This document shows, piece by piece, positions 1 through 10,745 of a DNA stretch of 64,000 nt; positions within the stretch are counted from its first letter, which is position 1; each line of letters opens with the position of its first letter. The translations under genes and the position numbers were made by a program. The notes under the pieces are model-generated. The model saw only the letters and a program-made list of their open reading frames with translations. It was not told the DNA's origin and did no database searches. The DNA is from Aricia agestis (Eukaryota; Arthropoda; Insecta; Lepidoptera; Lycaenidae): contig NC_056417.1 in NCBI RefSeq assembly GCF_905147365.1, positions 12,112,501-12,176,500 on the forward strand, given 5' to 3'.

Positions 1-513
1 CACGGTCGGTTTTGAGATTTTTCATCGATATTAGAAGAAGCAACTTATTTTTTCCAGGAAACGAACACCAAGGCGCACTTTTAGTTGCTTGTCATGTTAT
101 AAAGTCTATAGTCATTCACACAGTCACTATCTGCCTATAAATCACTTCTCTGATAGTACATAATATTATTGTAGAACCGCTACAGTGTGTCACGGGCGTC
201 TACCATCAGGCACTGCAGCTGCTCATTTCCTGGCTCATTTCAATAAAAAAATATTTATTTAGTCATTTTCTCACAACAAAATGTCGCGCTAATTGACCGA
301 CCATTGTTTCTTAAGAAATTAGAATTCATCCAGATAACGAATCGTGATTAAAGAAATTGAAAAACGCCCCAACGGTCATTGGAAATCAATTCGATGGCCC
401 CGAGGGAATAAATTAAAACAAAAATGGCCGAGCGAATCGCATTATCTGTTACTTTGTGATATTTTTGAGAAATGAAAGGCTGGGGTTGGACGTCGCGACG
501 TCAGCGGCCTTTA
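1..513. other. No recognisable feature
   Basis: AT-rich sequence without a supported ORF or repeat. Confidence 0.5.
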
Positions 514-632
514 GGGCTCGCACATAAAACTGCGAATTCGCATCGCATCGCAAAAATCTGTAACAAATCTCATAGCTAAAAATGACATTGCGATGCGATG
601 CGATGCGAATTCGCAGTTTTGTGTGGGAGCCC
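514..632. mobile_element. Palindromic MITE, TTA target duplication
   Basis: 119 bp, ends GGGCTCGCACA and TGTGGGAGCCC, with long arms rich in GCGATGCGAT and a GCGAATTCGC core motif in each arm. TTA lies on both sides (511-513, 633-635). Ends and duplication fit a PIF/Harbinger-type (Tourist-like) MITE. Confidence 0.8.
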
Positions 633-660
633 TTAGAGCCCCTCGACACGTTGATTTATA

Positions 661-871
661 GCTTTGTCCACACTGTGCTTTTTTCTGTTCGTCAAGGGCA
701 TGCGTTATAGCGCAGTCAACAGCGAACGTGAGGCACGCCCTCTAACCGTATCCAAAACTTCAAAAATGGCAATATTGGCGTTGCGTTCCTTGACGCATTC
801 AATTATTGAATGCGCCAATATGAAAATTGATGACGAAAATTGAAGATGAAAGTGCACAGTGTGGACGTAGC
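661..871. mobile_element. MITE of the TGTCCACACTGTGC family
   Basis: Terminal inverted repeats GCTTTGTCCACACTGTGC and GCACAGTGTGGACGTAGC enclose about 170 bp. A second copy lies at 39274-39618. The internal ORFs are spurious. Confidence 0.7.
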
Positions 872-907
872 TCATGATAGATGCCACCGTGATTTCGAAA
901 GTATCTA

Positions 908-1093
908 CAGGGTGTAACAAAACTAAGTAATAATAATACTTTAGGGTGTGTATGAGTCCCCCGTATTGAGCTGACTGTCAAAGTAGCAGCGCTAAAAGAG
1001 TTACTTTTTAAACTTTTGTATGGGAAAATACCTGACTAGAGCGCTAGCCCATACAAATAATAAAATATCTTTTAGCGCTGCTACTTTCACAAT
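908..1093. mobile_element. CAGGGTGTAACAAAA MITE, 3' truncated
   Basis: Begins TA-CAGGGTGTAACAAAAC and contains inverted AGTAGCAGCGCT blocks. The right outer arm is missing. It belongs to the family seen intact at 57038-57296 and 57834-58091. Confidence 0.7.
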
Positions 1094-1101
1094 TTTTATA
1101 A

Positions 1102-1467
1102 ATGGCAACAACATTAATTCTTTAACAAATAGACAAGATTAATATTCCAAGTCGTACTAGATGCGTTTTTTTAATACAGGTTGATAGGGTGAACACCGTT
1201 ATCCTTAAAACCATCAAATGAGCCCGTCAAATGAACAATTTTTTCTATGAGAACAATGCTGGGAACTCAAAAAAAATGAAGACGGCATTTTTTTTGACTT
1301 CTCAGCATTGTTTTCATAGAAAAAGTTGTTCATTTTGACGGGCTCCTTTGATGGTTTTAAGGATAACGGTGTTTACACTAACGTCTTGTATATATTATAG
1401 CAATAACATTTCTTTAATAAATAGACAAGATTAATATTCCAAGTCGTACTAGATGCGGTTTTTTTTT
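1102..1467. repeat. Palindrome bracketed by ~72-bp direct repeats
   Basis: The direct repeats are 1102-1176 and 1397-1467 (shared block ATAGACAAGATTAATATTCC and onward). Between them lies a hairpin element with arms of about 78 bp (about 1188-1265 and 1299-1377) beginning GTGAACACCGTTATCC. No coding potential. Confidence 0.8.
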
Positions 1468-1900
1468 AAATATACTTAACATTTTATCAAACAAGGACAA
1501 AGTACATATAATTAATTTAACATTATATTGTGTGACGCTAAAAATAGACCCCAGCTCAGCATTAGCAGAGATTATTCTATATCAATTTTCCTGTTTCCTG
1601 GTCAAGCTATAATATAATTTAATCAGCATCTTTGGGGTCCCAAACTCGTTATCAAGTCATCGCTAAATATTTACGTTACCGTACTGAGAAGTTTTGTGTA
1701 AGTGCTTACGAGGTAACCCTAAACAAACTATCCCCTACTAAAATTTAATTGAAAGCAGCTCCTTTTAGGACCCCACTTCCACGTAGACTAGTTTATAGCA
1801 GTAGAAAGCGAGCTAAATTTTACAGTTTCGGACATGAAAAATGCGAAAATTTTATGCATTTTCCTCTTTTACCTTATTTTTTGTAAACCCACTTATTTAC
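1468..1900. other. No recognisable feature
   Basis: AT-rich; nothing supported. Confidence 0.45.
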
Positions 1901-1901
1901 A

Positions 1902-2050
1902 AAAAAATCGGCCAAATGCGAGTTGGACTCGCGCACGAAGGATTCCATACCATTATAGAGCAAAAATATTAAAAAATTGTGATTTTTGTATGGGAGCGCC
2001 ACTTAATTATTACAAATTTGATTTAAAATTACTTGCAGTACACCTGATGA
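1902..2050 (-). repeat. Fragment of the GTTCCGTACC...CTTGGCCG dispersed repeat
   Basis: Contains a diverged TGCGAGTTGGACTCGCGC block followed by ATTTTTGTATGGGAGC, as in the copies at 20790-21722, 25403-25660, 27304-27485, 37225-37415 and 53768-54170. No ORF; class unassigned. Strand is relative to the ...CTTGGCCG orientation. Confidence 0.65.
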
Positions 2051-2672
2051 TGATTTTAAATTAATCTTTCTTGCTCTTCGTTTCGTCTGAAAAGATCCTT
2101 AAAAAGTACCAATATTGATATAACCTTCTTATTTTAACCTTTTAAGTACAGAGGTGGATTTTAAGGCCCAATGAACACAGAACATTAATTTTATTATTCT
2201 GTCTGGTTATCTTACACCTTAAACTTTGTAACTAAGTTTTTCGCAAAGTCAAATCTTTCGTAACAAATTTAGATTAAATTTAGATAAGGAATTAGGTATT
2301 ATTTTTATTAGAAGGTTTACAAATTGAAGATGAAATCAGCTTTGTCCGTAATTATCTACCTACGTTTCTACTTTCTTATTTGAAAGTCAAATATTTTGCA
2401 TTTTATAATATTATTATATAAAAAAAGCTTTGGTTCTTGCCTGTTCGAAATTGATAAATAATCAACCACTAAAAAGTTTTTTTGAAGTGGTTAAATGACA
2501 ATTTGAAGATCGTCGTTATTTTGCATAAAATATGGTTGGTTACCTTAAGACCGGAAATTTTATTTGAAATTAAAAATCGATTCTTATAGCTAGATCATAT
2601 ATTTGCTAGATAAAAAAAAGTAGGAAAGTTTTGTTCAAATTATTAGGGGAAAAATGAGTACTCATTTCTCCC
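2051..2672. other. No recognisable feature
   Basis: AT-rich, no ORF and no evident repeat structure. Confidence 0.45.
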
Positions 2673-2971
2673 TTAGGCCGTGTTCAAACCAAACTGACTG
2701 TCAGCCGCCGAATGTGAGCGAACGTTACGCAGGCCATTTAGCCGAAACTTTTTCGTTTTCGCTTCGTTATAGAATCGCCGATCAAAATGTATGGAATTGA
2801 CATAAGACGAGTCGAACGTCAACGTCATACTAACGAACGCTTATGTCAATTCCATACATTTTGATCGGCGATTCTATAACGAAGCGAAAACGAAAAGATT
2901 TTGGCTCACCCCCCAGTTTACAGTATTTCCATACAATATATTCACTTTTTCGTTCACACCTAACCGACAAT

Positions 2972-3743
2972 GGGCGTTTCCACACTGCGACGATAACGAC
3001 ACGACACGATAGACGATACCACAGAATCGATACCTAAGGGCCACCGCACATATACAATTTCAAGTTGGCCGACTATCGTACAAACTCAATTGCGTGTCAC
3101 AATTTAATTGGACAACTTCATCGTGTACGCTGCCAGGCGCAGACTTTTAGATTTAGTTAGTAATGGTGTTGCTAGCCTAGTCGTAAAAAGCACGCTTTTA
3201 TTGTGGCACAAATAAAACGAAGGCGAAAAGAAAGGAGAATATTTTGGGTGCATTCAATACTAAGTGACAGATTAGAATTAGATCATACCTTGCATTTTAA
3301 ACTTCGATATCATTGACTTCGACATCATTGATCATACCTTGCATTTTAAACTTCGATAATATTATCCAGATAAATTTTAATGAAAAAATCCAGATAAATA
3401 GTTGATAATAATCCATATCCATACTAATTTTTTTTTATTATGTAATTCGGGGCCGTCTATGGGCTCTGTGTGTAAATATGTGTCTGTACACACTTACTCA
3501 AGCATGATTGAACATAAATTCTAAGAGATTAAATTGTCAACGTGCCGATACGTGCCAACTGGACGTCAAAAAAAGAGTTCTGCTGTCATGTATCACACGT
3601 CTCTTTTTACCACGCAGTGTTACTGATAGTGACATCTCGCTTGCTCTTGCACAACTTGAAATTGTATATGTGCGGTGGCCCTTATCTATTCTGTGGTATC
3701 GTCTATCGTGTCGTGTCGTTATCGTCGCAGTGTGAAAACGCCC
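2972..3743. mobile_element. Middle MITE of the nest
   Basis: Ends GGGCGTTTCCACACTGCGAC and GTCGCAGTGTGAAAACGCCC. The inner ends of its arms (ACGATACCACAGAATCGATA and complement) are split apart by the innermost element. AAT flanks both sides. The central part around 3465-3640 is related to 27775-27954. Confidence 0.78.
3038..3681. mobile_element. Innermost MITE of the nest
   Basis: Ends GGGCCACCGCACATATACAA and the complement, flanked by TAA on the left and TTA on the right. It sits in the loop of the middle MITE. Confidence 0.72.
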
Positions 3744-3919
3744 AATACGTTATTTAATTAGTTATTACGCTGGGCGTAGGCGCGGACATTCGATACCGTT
3801 TATTTTCACGTTCACACTGGCCACTGGAGCCCACAGTGAGTCTGCTCACATTCGACGGCGGCGTATAGTCAGTTTGGTTTGAACACGGCCTTATAATTTA
3901 CTTTTTATATAAAATAAGG

Positions 3920-3990
3920 GGGCTGACGAGCAAACGGGTCACCTCACACCTGTTGGATAACAACTACCGTCGCCCATGAACACTCGCAAC
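3920..3990 (-). repeat. Short 3' piece of the GTGGGAGAGCC retroposon
   Basis: GAGCAAACGGGTCACCT followed by CGTCGCCCATGAACACTCGC matches the 3' part of the retroposon at 20850-21184. Diverged and truncated. Confidence 0.6.
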
Positions 3991-4041
3991 ATCAGAAGTT
4001 TTGTTCTTTTGCAAGTTTAGTATTTGTAATTATGTAGTGCT

Positions 4042-4390
4042 ATGAAAAGAGCTATGTTGAGAGTATCTCTGGTAGACAAAATTCCTAATATAGTCATTCG
4101 CCAGAGAACTAAAGTCACCGACATCGCTCATAGAATTAGCACGCTGAAGTGGAAGTGGGCTGGTCATGTCTGCAGACGGGAAGACGGTAAATGGAACAGA
4201 CAAGTGTTAGAGTGGAGACCACGCTTAGGCAAACGTAGTGTAGGACGTCCCGCAGCACGGTGGACCGACGATTTGAAGAAAGTGGCTGGCAGCGGATGGA
4301 TGAGGGCTGCCCAAGATCGGGATGGTTGGTGCTCATTGGGGGAGGCCTACGTTCAGCAGTGGACAGCAATAGGCTGATGATGATGAAGAA
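4042..4390 (+). pseudogene. RTE-type LINE, C-terminal tail only
   Basis: An open 111-codon frame contains KWKWAGHVCRREDGKW, VGRPAARWTDDL and GEAYVQQWTA. From memory of the family this is the C-terminal end of RTE-clade reverse transcriptase polyproteins. The stop is followed by TGATGATGATG, the short repeat tail typical of that clade. RT and endonuclease domains are absent, so this is a 5'-truncated insertion. The frame is still open, which suggests modest age. Confidence 0.8.
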
Positions 4391-4675
4391 TGTAGTAAAA
4401 TGTTTGTTACCCCACTTCATTCATGTAAAATAAAAATAAAATAAAATAAAAATTGTTTTATTTCTGAATAAATTTGAATCAAATATTTTCAGAACGTTGA
4501 ACTACATGTTGCCTACCACCGGTTCGGGAACTAACCCGGCGAGAAGAACCGGCGTAAGAAACTCACTCGGGGCCACTTTTTAGTAAAAAAGTGGAAAATT
4601 TGTCTCTTAAAAAATAAAATTTACAATGTAAATAACTTAATCTATACAATATGAATACACAATTGTAAGTCACAT

Positions 4676-5049
4676 TAATTAATTAATTAATAGCTCCCAC
4701 ACCGGTTTCGGTGACGGTGGCCTATTTCATTGAAACCAGGCCAGCTACGCAGGAGTAATTATTTTATAGTGCCCATGTGTGTGCGCAGTACACAAGAGCA
4801 CTCTCTATTCCTTTACTCTCATAACCCAGTGGGACGGAAGACCGACACGACTGGCGAGAGATCAGGCGCAGGACCGACTTTTTACATGCCCATCCGACGC
4901 ATGGATCATCTTACTTGTCAGACAATCAGGTGATCAGCCTGCATTGTCCTAACCAAACTCGGAAATAACATGTTTCCAACGCGGGAATCGAACCCACGAC
5001 CTCCGAGTCAAGAGCCGCGCTCTATACCACTAGACCACGGAGGTGTTAT
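4676..5049 (-). mobile_element. tRNA-headed SINE, nested in the LINE
   Basis: TAAGTCACAT lies on both sides (4666-4675 and 5050-5059), a 10-bp target duplication. The right end, read on the reverse strand, is tRNA-like, with an A-box TGGTCTAGTGG and B-box GGTTCGATTCC. The left end is an (ATTA)n tail. Near-identical body at 63688-64000; partial copies at 32636-32716 and 54268-54354. RNA polymerase III would read it from the tRNA head. Confidence 0.85.
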
Positions 5050-5095
5050 TAAGTCACATATAATTAATGTAGAAGCAGCCTTGCAAGCAGCCATC

Positions 5096-6255
5096 CTACT
5101 CCCAAGATGTGCTATCGTTTAGGAAATCGTAGACCGTATATAGGCTTTGGCACACAAACGTTCTTTAATTACCTACTTTTTTAAATTTTATATTTGATAG
5201 ATTTTGAACGTTTTCCGGGATTTTATTGTAAAGGCGTATACTTTGACCTTTAAAAGATTTACTTATTTTGCTAAGTCTGATCACTGGTATTTCCAGCTTG
5301 TGCCTATTTCTAGTGTTTCTACCGTGACTATCACTTTTAGTTTTAAATTTAGTTAAATTCTTTCTAACATACAATACATTATCCAAAATATATTGAGAAG
5401 CAACAGTTAGAATACCAATTTCTTTAAACTTTTCCTCAGAGATTCAAAAGCTGACATTTTATAAATTGATCGTATAGCTCGCTTCTGCAGCACAAAAATT
5501 GTATTGATGTCGGCAGCGTTTCCCCATAAAAGGATACCATAAGACATTCTACTGTGAAAATAACTAAAATAAACTAGTCTTGCCGTGTCTTCATCAGAAA
5601 TTTCCCTAATTTTTCTGACTGCATATGCTGCAGAACTGAGCTTACCTGCAAGATTAGCAATATGAGGACCCCACTGTAATTTACTATCTAATGTAATGCC
5701 TAAGAATATAGTGGAGTCCACCAAATTCATTTTCTCATCATTTAATAGTAAATTGGTTTGAACTTGTCTAACATTGGGCAAAGTAAATTTTAAACATTTG
5801 GTTTTCTTAGAGTTTAAAAGTTAGTTATTAACATTAAACCAATGTACTATTTTTGAGAGAGCACTATTTACCTCGTCGTAATTTGACTGCCGTCGCTTCA
5901 CTTTAGAAATAAGTGAAGTGTCATCAGCAAAAAGTACTATCTCATTATCCTTAACTAGATAAGGTAAGTCATTAATGTAGATGAGAAAAAGACCTAATAC
6001 ACCTAATTCTATTTTGGTCCCATTGGATCTTTTACTATTAACTTCAACCCTTTGAGTCCTATTTTTGAGGTAAGAAGTCAAAAGGCTGAGTGCTGAGTCC
6101 CTTATGCCATAGTGGTGCAATTTTTTGACTAAAGTAGCATGCTCGAGCTCGACACAGTCAAATGCCTTAGAGAGGTCACAAAAAATACCTAAGGCATCCT
6201 GTGACTCCTCCCAAGCTTCAAATATGCTACTTAATGTGCTACCTAATGTCTTCAA
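5096..6255 (-). pseudogene. Broken reverse transcriptase of the LINE
   Basis: RT motif A is present (FCDLSKAFDCV) and motif C reads FADDTS. The thumb and C-terminal region includes FLGITLDSKLQWG and SYGILLWG. Breaks seen: the turn that normally reads GxPQGSxLGP is shortened to GVLGLFLIYINDL, an in-frame loss of about four residues. There is an in-frame stop at 5821-5823, a frame change between 5407 and 5386, and another near 5140, after which the frame ending at the TAG (5096-5098) closes with STSWE. It cannot make active enzyme. Confidence 0.85.
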
Positions 6256-6260
6256 TTGTT

Positions 6261-6896
6261 AGCAACAACTCCAAGTTTCTGGAGCAATTAGAATCTATTT
6301 TAATGTGTATCACTTAGTATGATATACGAGAACCTCTCTGTCTCCCTAGGGACTAATTCATCTAGTGGATGAACAGTCGGACAAATAAATCGGTTTGGAT
6401 TATGTAGCGGGCCCCTTAAGTTTGTTGAAGGGTTAACTGTTTAACTTAAATCAGGAGTAGATAAAGTTGTATTCAGAGGAATAAGATAAAAACTTAAGAG
6501 GTGTCAAGGGACACCCGGATGGAACGAAGTTATTAAAAAAACGCCATATAGCTGACGCCCGGAAATACTATCAACGCCCTCTGCCCTTACGTCGCAGCTA
6601 TTAAAAAAGTGTCGGCCGACACTTTTGTGTCGTGTGGTTACGACTTTTTCCGTCTAGCTTCCTTTCGCAACTCGCGATGAGGAACTTCGTTCCAAAAATA
6701 AACTTAACTATTTTAGGTGAAAATTGTGTTCATGTATTTAGTTCATAGGATATTTTTATAGAATGGAATTCAGGGAGAATTGCGCGAAGTTGCTGGCAAC
6801 ATCATAGTTCTTATAGTAGAAGCTTAATAGCTTGCTCTAGGCTTTACGTGGCTCTACTAAGAATTGGCCGTAGAATAAATTTATGACATCAAGTCG
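6261..6896. other. No clear feature; weak inverted repeat
   Basis: GGAACGAAGTT near 6522 and AACTTCGTTCC near 6684 form a weak inverted pair around 160 bp. No ORF of note. Confidence 0.4.
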
Positions 6897-7025
6897 TTAT
6901 GCTTTGTTCAAACCTACGCGACCAGGCGACTGCGAAGCGGAGTTTTGTATACAAAAAACACATTTGACAACTTGACGCAACTTGACGCTCCGTCACTGAC
7001 GCGTAGGTTGTTCTAAGCATAAACT
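6897..7025. mobile_element. Short MITE, TTATGCTTTGTTCAAACC ends
   Basis: Inverted ends TTATGCTTTGTTCAAACCTA and TAGGTTGTTCTAAGCATAA enclose about 85 bp that includes GACGCAACTTGACGC. No coding content. Confidence 0.65.
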
Positions 7026-9012
7026 TATAATATACTGTCGTAGTTCTAAGCCTAATGCGAATTTTGCGTTTTGATTGAATTTTAATAAAGATATTGAAAC
7101 TAATAAGAACTTAGGATTAGTGACTTCCAACGCTTATTTTCAGCTGGAAAAGGAAAACAATGATGAATTTCCATTTCCGCACCCACATTTATAATATTGG
7201 GGCATTATTGACACTTCGGATATGGAGCGCGACCGACGCGATTCTGCTAATGACACAGCGTCACACCCAGTGGCGTATTATGTTAAGGCGGGGGCGGGGC
7301 CGGCTAGGGCGGCATTTTTTTTCCTTATGAAGAATAGGAAAAGAGACAGATTGATAAAATTTTTCTCCCTGTTTCCCAATTTACTATTATTACATTTTAA
7401 CTTTCAAATTAAAAACCAAGGTGTAACAGAAAATAATTCTTTTACCAGAAATGTACATAATGATAGTGTTATTATATTATAAGTATGTGCTATGAAAATA
7501 TTTTCATGTTCCCTGAACAATTCCATACTTGATGTTTTAACACGGGCGGTGGAACCCCCAAATCTTGGAGCCAGTAGCAAGTGGTGCAAGAGCTATGTGG
7601 CACAGGGCCCGTAACACGTTCAACAAGACGTGCTATATGGCGCATGGCTAACGTGACCATTATTTTTTTATCAGAGCGGGACATCTACGGAAATTAATTT
7701 CATTTTATTATTTATTATGATAGTAGTAGATACAATAATTATTGAGTATTTAGTGAATATTGAAAGTGCCTGTTATATTTAAATATTACTATTATTGAAG
7801 CAAGCAAAATATGGCAGAATAATCGCGTTTGTTTTATAAGAGTGCGTTTCTTCCAGGCATTGCACAGGCATTTTAAACATAATAAAAATACCTTTAAATT
7901 GACGTTTGGCCTATTTGCAAAAGCGGGACAATTACAGCCTTGCGGGGGCACCGGGTCCGGGACAGACTGCCTGAAATCGGGACTGTCCCGCCCAAAGCGG
8001 GACGTATGGTCAAGTGCTATATGGTGCGGGGCCCATAGCACGTGCTACAAGGCCTACAAGCGCTATATCCGGCCCTGGATATACCGCGCTCCTGGGTGTG
8101 ACGCACAATGACGGCCGCGTCACATAATTGTGTCATTACGGTCGCGGACGCGTGACATTAGCACCCATGATTGAATTGCTAGTTAACCGCAAATCGCAAT
8201 ACGCCATTTATGATTATTAGGGTAAAGGACTGAACACACTATAGTAATATGTAACTTTTTTTTTAATGGCTATTTGAAAGTACAGCGCCTGGAGCCTATT
8301 CTGAACGACTCGAATTAGAATACCGCGTGGTTATTTAAATTTTGACTTGTGAGTTGTGACATTTCCGAAAACTTTTTAAGCCTAATAAAAAGTTAAGTTA
8401 AAAATAATAATCCTGTGTCATCAGTATTTTGGTTTTCAATTTTCCGTCGCTTTTGGACTGCAACTATTTTTTAAAACGCTTATATCGTACTGTATGTTCA
8501 TCGTATTTCAAAACTTAATATTTTAACCAATAACAAATGAAGGCAGAGATGAAAGATTAATAAGTTTTTAATCCATAGAAGCTAGCTGAGGAATGACCTG
8601 AATTAAAACAATCACTAAGTATTTCTCTACTCTCTCTTCTAATTTCTTTTCTTTGTTAGATGAATATAGTGTGCTTGGGTGCTCGTGTTATTATGATAAT
8701 TGTTATAAGCCGTACCAGTATTGATTAGATTAACTGGAGGCCATAATATGAGGAATCAGGTTTTTCTTTCTTTATGTTAAATGTCTGTGTGTAAAAAATA
8801 AATTATAGTAGATACTCTAGCACATTAAATACTATTTACTATTTAGGATTTATATTGACAGAAGTCTGTCCGTCTGTTACAGTACAATTAATTTTGATGA
8901 AGCAGATACTTGACACAGAAAAATCTTGATAGTTTTTATTCTGTACGACTGGGCGATGAACAAATTTCGACAGCAACAAAGCTTTAACATTTAGTAGTAG
9001 TTCATGTCACAA
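7026..9012. other. No gene; GC-rich repeat debris
   Basis: Around 7222-7315 and 7920-8170 there are GC-rich blocks with loosely inverted CGTCACACCCA / TGGGTGTGACG motifs, perhaps the ends of a decayed element. The ORFs lack recognisable domains. 8171-9012 is AT-rich and empty. Confidence 0.4.
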
Positions 9013-9016
9013 TTAA

Positions 9017-9789
9017 GCTCGTCACAGACAGAGCAGGTAATGTATATTAATGTACATTACATCCCGGGATGTATATCTTTACATTATATTAATGTATCAC
9101 ACACACAACAGGTAATGTAATGTATCTTTCCCTACATTTCAATGCTAAACGCCCCGCTTGACGCACATTTCAGCTGCTAAAGTGTTATAAAGGCTGTTCT
9201 TATTTTTAACCGACTTTCAAAAAAGGAGGAAGTTATATGTTCGTCTGTATAAATATTTTTTTAATGTTGTAATACTATGGCCTTTCGAGTTACTTGCTAT
9301 TAGATTCTCTAGGTAGTTCATCAGAAGATGATTCGGATTGTAATTTTGATTCGCGCATTGTTACATATTGTGCCAAAAACAGAACGATGTGGATTGAAGA
9401 TATTTGATTGAAAATATAGGCTCTGGGGAACAGACTGCCTGCTCTGAAGTGCTGTGCTAAAGTGGCAAGTGGCAAGTGGCAACACTGTGTGTATCATACA
9501 CATATAATATTATAATCCCAGAAATTTTTGAACACCCTATGAAGAGAAGAGATGTATCGTAATATACAGAAATATATTGAGATGTATTGAGATGTATTTA
9601 GGTGTATCAAAATATAAATGTATATTTTCATATAGCTCGGTATCTTAAGATACGAAGATGTAAAAATATACATTATAGCTGCTGTGTGTGGTCTCCTCAC
9701 AATTTCTATAGAAAGATGAATTGAGATGTATCGAGATGTATCGTGCTATAATATTCATATTTACATTACCTGCTCTGTGTGTGACAAGC
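9017..9789. mobile_element. TTAA-flanked element with GATGTATC array
   Basis: Inverted ends GCTCGTCACAGACAGAGCAG and CTGCTCTGTGTGTGACAAGC, flanked by TTAA (9013-9016, 9790-9793) as in piggyBac-type transposition. Subterminal GTAATGTA motifs and several GATGTATC/GAGATGTATC iterations lie inside. No transposase. Confidence 0.72.
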
Positions 9790-10101
9790 TTAAAAAAACG
9801 GATTTACCGATTCCATGCGGCGCATATTTTTTTTAACTTTTAGTAGTGGCGGTACACAATTTTATCGTGACACGGTAGCCGTGTCATGTGCCATAGAAGT
9901 TGGATATTATGTCTCGCCATAGATGTTGCTAACCTTTTGTAGGTTTTAAAGTTATAAAAACGACTACCCCTCCTTTTATCAATTCACAGATTATTTAGAA
10001 ACGAAGCCTATAGGCTTGTTTCACGTGGAAAATTAAAATGGTTTTGTTCAGAGTAGAACCTTCTAACGTGTAATTTGAGAGAGGTACAATAATTTTATAA
10101 A

Positions 10102-10195
10102 ATACTAGATGACCCCCGCAACTCTGTTGCGCCAAAACTCGTTTATCGCGCGTGAACCGTACATTTTTCCGAGACAAAATACTTTTTGTCTTTCA
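10102..10195 (-). mobile_element. Helitron-like repeat fragment
   Basis: On the reverse strand it reads TTGGCGCAACAGAGTTGCGG and ends CATCTAGT. The short hairpin GCAAC...GTTGC a few bases before CTAG is the Helitron 3' signature. Confidence 0.6.
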
Positions 10196-10197
10196 TA

Positions 10198-10380
10198 CAA
10201 GGTGTAACAAAACTAAGTGATAATACTCAAGGGTATAATGTATGTGTTCTTTGTAGAGAGTTCACTGTGAAAGTAGCAGTGCTTAAAGACCAATTTTTTT
10301 CCACTTTTGTATGGAGAAACTCGTGACACTGGGCGCTTGCCCTTACAAATGCGTTGCTACTTTCACAGTGGACTCTCTAT
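10198..10380. mobile_element. CAAGGTGTAACAAAA MITE, right end lost
   Basis: Begins after TA and has inverted AGAGTTCACTGTGAAAGTAG blocks. The right arm runs into the GACA microsatellite after the ACTCTCTAT motif. Confidence 0.75.
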
Positions 10381-10446
10381 TAGGACAGACAGACAGATAG
10401 ACAGACAGACAGATTACATACATACAGACAGACAGACAGACAGACT

Positions 10447-10488
<42 letters not shown>

Positions 10489-10512
10489 TACAGACAGACA
10501 GACAGACAGACA
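10381..10512. repeat. (GACA)n microsatellite
   Basis: About 130 bases of ACAG/GACA tetranucleotides with a few ATTACATAC and CTA interruptions. The Thr-Asp-Arg-Gln ORF across it is an artefact. Confidence 0.95.
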
Positions 10513-10745
10513 CGGCCCATGTGTCATCCGCAATGAATGCAGCTTAAAAAAGGACAGCCCCACCTTTTTTTTCAATTCACAGAATATTTACAAACGAAGA
10601 TTGTTTTACGTGAAAAATTAAGATGGTTTTGTTTAGAGTAGAACTTTCTAAAGTGTAATTTAAGGGAGATACAATAGTTTTCTAAATGACACGGCTCCCG
10701 TGTCATACGCCACACGTAAAAAAAAAGACACGGCTGCCGTGTCAT

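Larger units (their letters stand above)
2676..3890. mobile_element. Outer MITE of a concentric nest
   Basis: 1,215 bp with inverted ends GGCCGTGTTCAAACCAAACT and the complement, flanked by TTA on both sides (2673-2675, 3891-3893). It contains a 66-bp-arm palindrome (2741-2806 with 2840-2905) and a second MITE (2972-3743), which itself contains a third (3038-3681). No transposase. The ORFs inside are by-products of the palindromes. Confidence 0.82.
4430..6260 (-). mobile_element. 5'-truncated Jockey-like LINE with SINE in its 3' UTR
   Basis: Reading right to left: RT coding remnant (6255 to 5096), then a 3' UTR ending in an (ATTTT)n tail at about 4433-4455. The UTR includes CCGGTTCTTCTCGCCGG, a feature I associate with lepidopteran LINE tails. 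A SINE (4676-5049) interrupts it. The 5' half, including endonuclease and ORF1, is missing. Confidence 0.75.
9866..10745. repeat. Diverged duplicated block with GACACGG/CCGTGTC hairpins
   Basis: 9981-10100 and 10560-10680 are homologous (TTCACAGA...AAACGAAG...ATGGTTTTGTT). GACACGG-N-CCGTGTC-like hairpins lie at 9869-9885, 10509-10525, 10688-10704 and 10727-10743. A Helitron-like piece, a MITE and a microsatellite separate the copies. Confidence 0.65.

Noticed and set aside
7222..8170. Single element with inverted ends
   Set aside because: The CGTCACACCCA motifs pair only loosely and no target duplication is visible.
10307..10621. 104-codon ORF rich in Thr-Asp-Arg-Gln
   Set aside because: Translation of the GACA microsatellite and MITE arms.
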